From assembly GCA_947175655.1 (NCBI GenBank), contig CAMWNQ010000105.1, forward strand, positions 1-6,077: a stretch of DNA of 6,077 nucleotides, written 5' to 3'. The DNA is from an uncultured Clostridia bacterium. Its GTDB lineage: Bacteria > Bacillota > Clostridia > Oscillospirales > Ruminococcaceae. Below, piece by piece: positions 1 to 6,077 of this stretch. The notes under the pieces are model-generated. The model was not told the origin of the DNA. It saw nothing but the letters and a program-made list of their open reading frames with translations, and made no database searches. Made by a program: the position numbers and the translations under genes. Within the stretch, counting starts at the first letter, position 1; each line of letters begins with the position of its first letter.

Positions 1-18
1 ATATTTATCTAAAGGTCA

Positions 19-1473
19 TTAAAGTGAAGTATATCCCATAAGATAAGCATCAACTTCCCTAGCTGATTCACGTCCTTCACGTATTGCCCAGACAACAAGT
101 GACTGACCTCTGTGCATATCTCCGGCAGTAAATACTTTATCAACATTTGTCTTATATTTTCCAGATTCGGTTTTTACATTTGTACGCTCTGTAAGTTCAA
201 CTCCGAAAGCTTCAGCCACATATGACTGTGCTCCAAGGAATCCGGCAGCAATAAGAACTATTTCAGCAGGAATTATTTTTTCGCTTCCCTCAATTTCAAC
301 TGGTCTTCCATTTGAGAAATCAAGACTTACTGTTTTAACAGCTTTAAGCTTATTATTTTCATCTTTCAGGAATTCTTTAACAGTTGTCTGATAAATTCTT
401 GGATCATTTCCGAATACTGCTGCTGCCTCTTCCTGACCGTAATCAACTTTGCAGACACGAGGCCACTCAGGCCAAGGATTATTTTCAGCTCTTGTATCAG
501 GGAGTTTAGGCATCATTTCAAGCTGTACTATTGACTTACAGCCGTGACGGATTGATGTACCAACACAGTCATTTCCTGTATCTCCTCCGCCTATTACAAC
601 AACATTCTTATATTTTGAATTTATTGCCGGATAATTTGAAAGAAGACTTTTTGTAGTAGCCTTTAAATAATCGACAGCAAAATATATACCTTCAGCATCT
701 CTGCCCTCAGCTTTGATGTCACGTGGATTTGATGCACCACAGGCAAGTATTACAGCATCATATTTATCTAAAATGTCCTTTGCCATTACAGTTTTTCCGA
801 TATCAACATTCATAACAAATTCAATGCCTTCAGCTTTCATCAGTTCAATACGTCTGTCAATAATTTTCTTTTCAAGCTTCATATTAGGAATGCCATACAT
901 AAGAAGTCCGCCGGCTCTGTCCTCACGTTCATAAACAGTAACATTGTGACCTCTTTTATTAAGCTGTACAGCTGCTGCAAGACCTGAAGGGCCTGAACCT
1001 ATTACAGCAACTTTCTTTCCAGTTCTTACTTTCGGCGGATTTGGCTTTATATATCCAGATTTAAAAGCATTTTCAATAATTGCATATTCATTTTCCTTAA
1101 CTGTTACAGGGTCGCCGTTAAGTCCACATGTACAAGCTTTTTCACAAAGTGCCGGACATACTCTTGAAGTAAATTCAGGAAAATTATTTGTAAAGAGAAG
1201 TCTTGCAGCGGCATCTTCCATAAATCCTCTATATATAAGCTCGTTCCATTCAGGAATAAGATTGTTCAAAGGACAGCCTGAAACCATACCCATAATAGGC
1301 TTTCCAGACTGACAGAATGGCACACCGCAATCCATACATCTTGCAGCCTGTTTTTGTCTTTCCTCAGCTGAAAGCGGAGTATGGAATTCTTTATAATGCT
1401 GAATTCTCTGCATCGGGTCAGCACCCGGATTTTCTATTCTCTGATAATCGAGAAAACCTGTCTTTTTTCCCAT
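19..1473 (-). CDS. gltD: Glutamate synthase, small (beta) subunit, NAD(P)H oxidoreductase
   Basis: This subunit oxidises NAD(P)H and delivers electrons through FAD and 4Fe-4S clusters to the large subunit. The 484 residues fit the family. The N-terminal iron-sulfur domain (about 1-145) holds Cys46, Cys49, Cys54 and Cys67, then Cys106, Cys110, Cys114 and Cys116 (CMDCGVPFC and CPALCEKAC patterns). An FAD Rossmann motif GSGPSG lies at 159-164, with acidic Glu182 at the end of the next strand. The pyridine nucleotide motif GGGDTGNDCVGTSIRHG lies at 295-311. The second FAD contact, FTAGDMHRGQSLVVWAIREG, lies at 448-467. I chose the ATG at 1473 over the in-frame TTG at 1479: it lies 9 bases from a perfect AGGAGG and gives the common family start MGKKTGF, whereas the TTG is only 3 bases from it. 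Related proteins include other FAD/Fe-S electron-input subunits, but the adjacent gltB settles the identity. NADPH versus NADH use cannot be decided from the sequence alone. The gene ends in TAA near the window edge. Confidence 0.98.
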   Translation of the reverse strand: MGKKTGFLDYQRIENPGADPMQRIQHYKEFHTPLSAEERQKQAARCMDCGVPFCQSGKPIMGMVSGCPLNNLIPEWNELIYRGFMEDAAARLLFTNNFPEFTSRVCPALCEKACTCGLNGDPVTVKENEYAIIENAFKSGYIKPNPPKVRTGKKVAVIGSGPSGLAAAVQLNKRGHNVTVYEREDRAGGLLMYGIPNMKLEKKIIDRRIELMKAEGIEFVMNVDIGKTVMAKDILDKYDAVILACGASNPRDIKAEGRDAEGIYFAVDYLKATTKSLLSNYPAINSKYKNVVVIGGGDTGNDCVGTSIRHGCKSIVQLEMMPKLPDTRAENNPWPEWPRVCKVDYGQEEAAAVFGNDPRIYQTTVKEFLKDENNKLKAVKTVSLDFSNGRPVEIEGSEKIIPAEIVLIAAGFLGAQSYVAEAFGVELTERTNVKTESGKYKTNVDKVFTAGDMHRGQSLVVWAIREGRESAREVDAYLMGYTSL

Positions 1474-1482
1474 TTCCAAAAA

Positions 1483-1488
1483 CCTCCT
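1483..1488 (-). promoter_or_regulatory. Ribosome binding site of gltD (decides the start)
   Basis: A perfect AGGAGG on the minus strand sits in the 20-base gap between gltB and gltD. It is 9 bases from the ATG at 1473 (good spacing) and 3 bases from the in-frame TTG at 1479 (too close). It therefore supports the ATG as the true start. The site lies 5 bases after the gltB stop codon (TAG, 1494-1496), so ribosomes finishing gltB would be next to it, which is compatible with coupled translation of the two subunits. Confidence 0.9.
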
Positions 1489-1493
1489 ACTTT

Positions 1494-4400
1494 CTACTTT
1501 TTAGCAATAGCATAGAATGCCTCAAGTTCAGCTTCATCGTGATTCATTCCTGAATTTTCAAATTCCTTTATAGATTTAAGGATATTTGCATAATCATAAG
1601 GAATAATTTTCTTGAATTTTGAAATATAGCTGTCAAAATCAGCAAGAATCTGTTTTGCTTTGAGTGAACCTGTTGCCTGTGCATGCTGTTCAATCATATC
1701 TTTAAGCTGTTCAATATCTTCCGGATTTGATACAAGGCTGAATGAAACAATACTCTTGTTAAGGTCAAGATAAAGGTCATGGTCTTCATCAAGTACATAT
1801 GCAACACCGCCACTCATACCAGCAGCAAAATTTTTGCCTGTTTTACCAAGAACAACTACACAACCGCCAGTCATATATTCACAACCGTGGTCGCCTACTC
1901 CCTCTACTACTACAGACGCACCTGAATTTCTTACACAGAAACGTTCTCCGGCAACACCGTTTATAAACGCCTTACCACTTGTAGCTCCGAAGAGTGCAAC
2001 ATTTCCAACAATTATATTTTCATCTGCCTTGAATTTTGAACCTGCCGGAGGATATATAATAAGTTTTCCTCCTGAAAGACCCTTGCCGAAGTAGTCATTT
2101 GAATCACCGGCAAGTTCCATTGTAAGACCCTTAGGAATAAATGCACCGAAACTCTGTCCGCCTGAGCCTGTAAGCTTGATAGTATAGAAATCGTCTGGAA
2201 GAGTTGAACCATATCTCTTTGTGATTTCAGAACCAAATATAGTACCTACAGTTCTGTCAGTGTTAGTAACGGAAATCTGAATTTCCTTTGCCTTTCTCTG
2301 TTCAAGAGCCTTTTTCATCTGATTCAGTATCTTTGTATGGTCAACAGTTTTTTCAAGCTGGAAGTCATATTTATCTTCAGGCTGGAATGTATGTGAAATC
2401 TCAGAGTCAAGGAAATCATTATGAAGGATATTTTCCATATTTATTTTAGATGCCTTGCTGCCTGATGCAGTTTCTTTTACACGAAGCAAATCAGTACGTC
2501 CGATAAGTTCATTAACAGTACGTATACCGAGTTTAGCCATATATTCACGGAGTTCCTGTGCAATAAATTTCATAAAGTTTTCAACATATTCAGGTTTTCC
2601 GGTAAATCTTTTTCTGAGTTCAGGATTCTGAGTTGCAACGCCTACAGGACAAGTATCCATATTACATACTCTCATCATAACACAGCCCATAGTTACAAGC
2701 GGTGCAGTTGCAAAGCCGTATTCTTCTGCTCCAAGAAGCGCAGCAACTAAAACGTCTCTGCCAGTCATCATCTTTCCATCTGTTTCAATTACAACTTTTG
2801 AACGGAGTCCATTCATCATAAGAGTCTGATGTGTTTCAGCAACGCCAAGTTCCCAAGGAAGTCCAGCGTGATAAATTGAGTTTCTTGGAGCTGCACCAGT
2901 ACCACCATCATAACCGGAAATAAGAACTACTCCTGCACCTGCTTTTGCAACACCAGCCGCAACAGTACCTACACCAGCTTCAGATACAAGTTTTACTGAA
3001 ATTCTTGCACCAGTATTGGCATTTTTCAAGTCATATATAAGCTGAGCCAAATCTTCTATTGAATATATATCGTGATGCGGAGGAGGTGAAATAAGCGAAA
3101 CACCTGTTGTTGAATGACGTGTTTTAGCAATCCAAGGATAAACCTTTCCACCTGGAAGATGTCCTCCCTCACCTGGCTTTGCACCCTGAGCCATTTTAAT
3201 CTGAAGTTCGTCAGCACTTACAAGATATTCAGAAGTTACGCCAAAACGTCCGGAAGCAACCTGCTTGATAGCAGAACATTTATTAATTTCCTGACCCTTT
3301 GTAGCAATACGCTCGGGAGTTTCTCCGCCCTCACCGCTGTTTGACTTTCCGCCAAGACGGTTCATAGCTATTGCCATTGTTTCGTGAGCTTCCTGAGAGA
3401 TTGAACCGTATGACATAGCACCAGTTTTAAATCTCTTTACAATAGATTCAACACTTTCAACTTCATCTATTGAAATTCCACCGTCTTCAGGATAATTGAA
3501 GTCAAGAATATTTCTGAGATTCATATTTCTGTCTTCACGGTTTACGGCCTCGGAATATTTCTTAAATAAATCATAATCGCCTTTTCTTGTGCAGAGTTGG
3601 AGCAGATGAATTGTTTCTGGATTATACATATGCTCTTCCTTGCCGCTTCTTATTTTATGTGAACCGTCTGAATCGATTTCAGAATCAAGATTAAGTCCGA
3701 GAGGATCATAAGCCTTACTATGAAGTTTAAGATTTCTTTTTTCAATATCTTCAAGAGTAATACCGCCAATTCTTGAAACAGTTCCAGTAAAATACTCATT
3801 GATTACATCTTCACCAATACCAATAGCCTCAAAGTTACGTGAACCCTGATACGACTGTATTGTTGAAATACCCATCTTTGAGGCAATTTTTACAATTCCT
3901 GAAAGAATACAGTTATTATAAGCTGTATCAGCAGCAAAGGTTTCTTTATCAAGTACACCTCTGTGAACCATATCTCTTATTGTTTCCTGTGCAAGGTATG
4001 GATTTATTGCCGTTGCACCATATGCAAGAAGTGTAGCAAACTGATGAACTTCTCTTGGCTCGCCACTTTCAAGAATAAGAGAGGTTGCAGTTTTCTTGCT
4101 GTTTACAACAAGGAAATGTTGTACTGCTGATACTGCAAGAAGTGACGGTATAGGTAACATTTTTTCGTTTACTCCTCTGTCAGAAAGAACGATAATGTTA
4201 GCACCCTCATCATGAGCCTTATCAACTTTTCTAAGAACTTCATCTATAGCTTCTTTTATAGGAGTATCTTTTTCATATATAATAGGTACAACAGTTGTCT
4301 TGAAATCAGTATTTTTAAGTGACTTTATTTTCATCATATCAAGACAGGAAAGAATAGGATTATTTATTTTAAGTACATAACAGTTATCGGGTTTTTCCTC

Positions 4401-6044
4401 AAGGATATTGCCAGTAGAGCCTGCATATACGCAAGTATCAGTAATTATATTTTCACGGATTGCATCTATAGGAGGATTTGTAACCTGTGCAAAGAGTTGT
4501 CTGAAATATGAGAAAAGTGGAGGGTCACATTCTGATAACGGAGGTATAGGAGAATCACAACCCATTGCCGCTATAGGTTCTGAACCTGTTTCAGCCATAG
4601 GAAGTATGCTTGTGCGAATATTTTCATATGTATATCCAAATGCTTTCTGGAGCTGGCATATTTCTTCGTGGTCATAGTGCTGAACTGCCTTGTTAGGAAA
4701 TTTCAAATCGCTAAGATGAACAAAGTTCATATCAAGCCATTCACCATAAGGCTGACGACTTGCATATCTGTTTTTTAAATCTTCATCATCAATAAGCTCA
4801 CCCTTGACAGTATCAACAAGAAGCATTTTTCCAGGGTGAAGTCTTTCTTTTCTAAGAATCTGTTCAGAAGGAATGTCAATAGCACCTACTTCTGATGAAA
4901 GAATAAGAAAACCATCAACAGTAATATAATATCTTGAAGGACGAAGACCATTTCTGTCAAGAACAGCACCCATTAAGTCACCGTCTGTAAAGAGAATGGA
5001 AGCAGGGCCGTCCCAAGGTTCCATCATTGTAGCATAATACTGATAGAAATTACGTTTTTTATCATTCATTGAATTTACATTTCTGAAAGGTTCAGGAATA
5101 CAAACCATAACAGCCAACGGAAGTTCCATTCCGGACATTACCATAAATTCGAGTGCATTGTCAAGACGTGCGGAGTCAGAGCCTGAAGTATCAACAATAG
5201 GGAGAATTTTTTTCATATCCTTATCAAGTGTATCACAGGAAACACATTCTTCACGTGCAAGCATCTTGTCAGCATTTCCGGTAATAGTATTTATTTCACC
5301 ATTATGGACAATAAATCTGTAAGGATGAGCTTTCTGCCAGCTTGGATTGGTATTTGTTGAAAATCTTGAGTGTACTGTTGCAATTGCAGAAACATAATTT
5401 TCATCTTGTAAATCACAGTAAAACAGGCGAAGTTCATTTACAAGAAACATACCTTTATATACTATAGTTCTGCTTGAAAGAGAACAGACATAAGTATTTT
5501 TATCACTATTTTCAAAAAGTCTTCTTGCGATATAAAGACGGCGGTCAAAGTCTATTCCTCTTGCACAGCCTCTAGGACGCTTTATGAATACCTGCATAAT
5601 TGAAGGCATACTTTCCAATGCTCTTGTACCAAGAACCTTTGAATTTACTGGAACTTTTCTCCATCCTAAGAGTTCAAGATTTTCAGACCTGAGAATATCT
5701 TCAAAAATATCCATAGATCTTCTGCATTCTTCATCACTTTGAGGAAGGAAAAACATTCCTATACCGTAATCACGTTCATTTCCAAGTTCAAAATCAACTT
5801 CATTTTTAAAGAATTTATGTGAAATCTGAAGCATAATGCCTACGCCGTCACCGGTTTTACCTTCAGCATCCTTGCCAGCTCTGTGTTCAAGCGTTTCAAC
5901 GATTCTGAGAGCATTCTCAACAACAAATCTTGATTTTATACCTTTCATATTGACAACCGCACCAATACCACAGTTATCGTGTTCAAAACGAGGGTCATAC
6001 AATCCCTGTTTTTCATACGGATTTTGATTTCTGTAATTGTCCAT
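1494..6044 (-). CDS. gltB: Glutamate synthase, large (alpha) subunit
   Basis: This cytoplasmic enzyme subunit hydrolyses glutamine and transfers the ammonia to 2-oxoglutarate, making glutamate. The 1516 residues match the usual family length of about 1480-1530, with domains in the standard order. A class II glutamine amidotransferase domain spans about residues 25-430; Cys25 in DNCGIG is the expected nucleophile after removal of a 24-residue propeptide, and RFSTNTNPSW (227-236), HNGEIN (247-252) and GSDSARLDN (288-296) form its glutamine site. A central domain (about 470-760) is followed by the FMN-binding synthase barrel (about 810-1190), with SYGSIS (878-883), GAKPGEGGHLPGGKV (954-968) and SGYDGGTGA (1043-1051). 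Cys1121, Cys1127 and Cys1132 (C-x5-C-x4-C) are the 3Fe-4S ligands. A glycine-rich beta-helix domain (about 1255-1450) closes the protein. The ATG at 6044 is the first possible start, because an in-frame TAG lies at 6051-6053. No frameshift or missing key residue is seen. Cofactor and domain roles come from family knowledge. gltD follows 20 bases downstream. Confidence 0.98.
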   Translation of the reverse strand: MDNYRNQNPYEKQGLYDPRFEHDNCGIGAVVNMKGIKSRFVVENALRIVETLEHRAGKDAEGKTGDGVGIMLQISHKFFKNEVDFELGNERDYGIGMFFLPQSDEECRRSMDIFEDILRSENLELLGWRKVPVNSKVLGTRALESMPSIMQVFIKRPRGCARGIDFDRRLYIARRLFENSDKNTYVCSLSSRTIVYKGMFLVNELRLFYCDLQDENYVSAIATVHSRFSTNTNPSWQKAHPYRFIVHNGEINTITGNADKMLAREECVSCDTLDKDMKKILPIVDTSGSDSARLDNALEFMVMSGMELPLAVMVCIPEPFRNVNSMNDKKRNFYQYYATMMEPWDGPASILFTDGDLMGAVLDRNGLRPSRYYITVDGFLILSSEVGAIDIPSEQILRKERLHPGKMLLVDTVKGELIDDEDLKNRYASRQPYGEWLDMNFVHLSDLKFPNKAVQHYDHEEICQLQKAFGYTYENIRTSILPMAETGSEPIAAMGCDSPIPPLSECDPPLFSYFRQLFAQVTNPPIDAIRENIITDTCVYAGSTGNILEEKPDNCYVLKINNPILSCLDMMKIKSLKNTDFKTTVVPIIYEKDTPIKEAIDEVLRKVDKAHDEGANIIVLSDRGVNEKMLPIPSLLAVSAVQHFLVVNSKKTATSLILESGEPREVHQFATLLAYGATAINPYLAQETIRDMVHRGVLDKETFAADTAYNNCILSGIVKIASKMGISTIQSYQGSRNFEAIGIGEDVINEYFTGTVSRIGGITLEDIEKRNLKLHSKAYDPLGLNLDSEIDSDGSHKIRSGKEEHMYNPETIHLLQLCTRKGDYDLFKKYSEAVNREDRNMNLRNILDFNYPEDGGISIDEVESVESIVKRFKTGAMSYGSISQEAHETMAIAMNRLGGKSNSGEGGETPERIATKGQEINKCSAIKQVASGRFGVTSEYLVSADELQIKMAQGAKPGEGGHLPGGKVYPWIAKTRHSTTGVSLISPPPHHDIYSIEDLAQLIYDLKNANTGARISVKLVSEAGVGTVAAGVAKAGAGVVLISGYDGGTGAAPRNSIYHAGLPWELGVAETHQTLMMNGLRSKVVIETDGKMMTGRDVLVAALLGAEEYGFATAPLVTMGCVMMRVCNMDTCPVGVATQNPELRKRFTGKPEYVENFMKFIAQELREYMAKLGIRTVNELIGRTDLLRVKETASGSKASKINMENILHNDFLDSEISHTFQPEDKYDFQLEKTVDHTKILNQMKKALEQRKAKEIQISVTNTDRTVGTIFGSEITKRYGSTLPDDFYTIKLTGSGGQSFGAFIPKGLTMELAGDSNDYFGKGLSGGKLIIYPPAGSKFKADENIIVGNVALFGATSGKAFINGVAGERFCVRNSGASVVVEGVGDHGCEYMTGGCVVVLGKTGKNFAAGMSGGVAYVLDEDHDLYLDLNKSIVSFSLVSNPEDIEQLKDMIEQHAQATGSLKAKQILADFDSYISKFKKIIPYDYANILKSIKEFENSGMNHDEAELEAFYAIAKK

Positions 6045-6047
6045 ATT

Positions 6048-6063
6048 CTCCTACACGCTCCTT
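6048..6063 (-). promoter_or_regulatory. Tandem Shine-Dalgarno-like elements before gltB
   Basis: Two purine-rich elements precede the gltB ATG at 6044. AAGGAG (6063-6058) ends 13 bases before the start, which is somewhat far, and AGGAG (6052-6048) ends 3 bases before it, which is close. Neither has textbook spacing, but an in-frame TAG at 6053-6051 excludes any earlier start, and the encoded N-terminus fits the family. Either or both may recruit the ribosome; which one is used is not visible from sequence. Confidence 0.55.
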
Positions 6064-6077
6064 ATAATCTTAATAAT

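Larger units (their letters stand above)
19..6044 (-). other. gltBD operon (glutamate synthase)
   Basis: gltB and gltD are on the same strand with 20 bases between the gltB stop and the gltD ATG. That gap holds a ribosome binding site and leaves no room for a terminator or a separate promoter. The large-then-small order is the common bacterial arrangement for this enzyme, and the products act as a complex. The true ends of the transcript lie outside the window: only 33 bases are visible upstream and 18 downstream. Further genes in the same operon cannot be excluded. Confidence 0.9.

Noticed and set aside
1..18. Possible terminator after gltD
   Set aside because: Only 18 bases remain after the stop codon, and they show no inverted repeat followed by a T run in the minus-strand direction. 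Any terminator lies outside the window.
1474..1493. Possible regulatory element or small RNA between gltB and gltD
   Set aside because: The gap is only 20 bases and is fully accounted for by the gltD ribosome binding site and its spacing.
1834..2094. An 86-codon plus-strand open frame opposite the C-terminal beta-helix region of gltB
   Set aside because: It is antisense to conserved glycine-rich coding sequence. The proline- and threonine-rich translation is what reversed glycine-rich codons produce, not a sign of a real protein.
2012..2236. A 74-codon minus-strand open frame in a different frame inside gltB
   Set aside because: It overlaps the intact GXGXG domain of gltB completely and has no recognisable content. 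There is no evidence of a frameshift in gltB here, since the main frame continues through conserved motifs.
4408..4677. An 89-codon open frame on the plus strand, opposite gltB
   Set aside because: It lies wholly antisense within a conserved part of gltB, its translation resembles no family I recognise, and I see no support for a separate gene. It is best explained as a shadow of the gltB reading frame.
6062..6077. TTATAA-like sequence just before gltB, as a possible -10 promoter box
   Set aside because: It touches the AAGGAG element and would leave a very short leader. The window ends before a -35 box could be seen, and such AT-rich hexamers are expected by chance in this DNA.

Overview
The window is almost entirely filled by two tightly linked genes on the minus strand that encode the two subunits of bacterial glutamate synthase (GOGAT). 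Read in the direction of transcription (from position 6077 towards 1), they are gltB, the large glutaminase/synthase subunit (6044 to 1494, 1516 residues), and gltD, the small flavin/iron-sulfur subunit (1473 to 19, 484 residues). Only 20 bases separate them, and these carry a perfect AGGAGG ribosome binding site. The pair is therefore very likely a gltBD operon or the core of a longer one.

The subunits work as one enzyme. The small subunit takes electrons from NAD(P)H onto FAD and passes them through iron-sulfur centres to the 3Fe-4S cluster and FMN of the large subunit. The large subunit hydrolyses glutamine at its N-terminal Cys site, channels the ammonia internally to 2-oxoglutarate, and reduces the resulting iminoglutarate. 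The net result is two glutamates from one glutamine and one 2-oxoglutarate. With glutamine synthetase this forms the high-affinity ammonium assimilation route.

Organism: the DNA is AT-rich, the ribosome binding sites are strong purine-rich AGGAG types, and both proteins look like those of Gram-positive anaerobes. Examples are the short GLYDPRFEHDNCGIGAV start of GltB and the MGKKTGF start of GltD. This suggests a Clostridia member, perhaps a Ruminococcus-like gut or rumen bacterium, but the genus is inferred from general resemblance only.

Region by region: 1-18 is an 18-base tail after gltD with no visible terminator; 19-1473 is gltD; 1474-1493 is the short intergenic gap with the gltD ribosome binding site; 1494-6044 is gltB; 6045-6077 is a 33-base leader with two Shine-Dalgarno-like elements but no supportable promoter. 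No stretch over 300 bases lacks a gene. I see no RNA gene, mobile element, CRISPR array or notable repeat. Both genes look intact, with all key residues in place. This is ordinary core metabolism, and I found no sign of an undescribed system.
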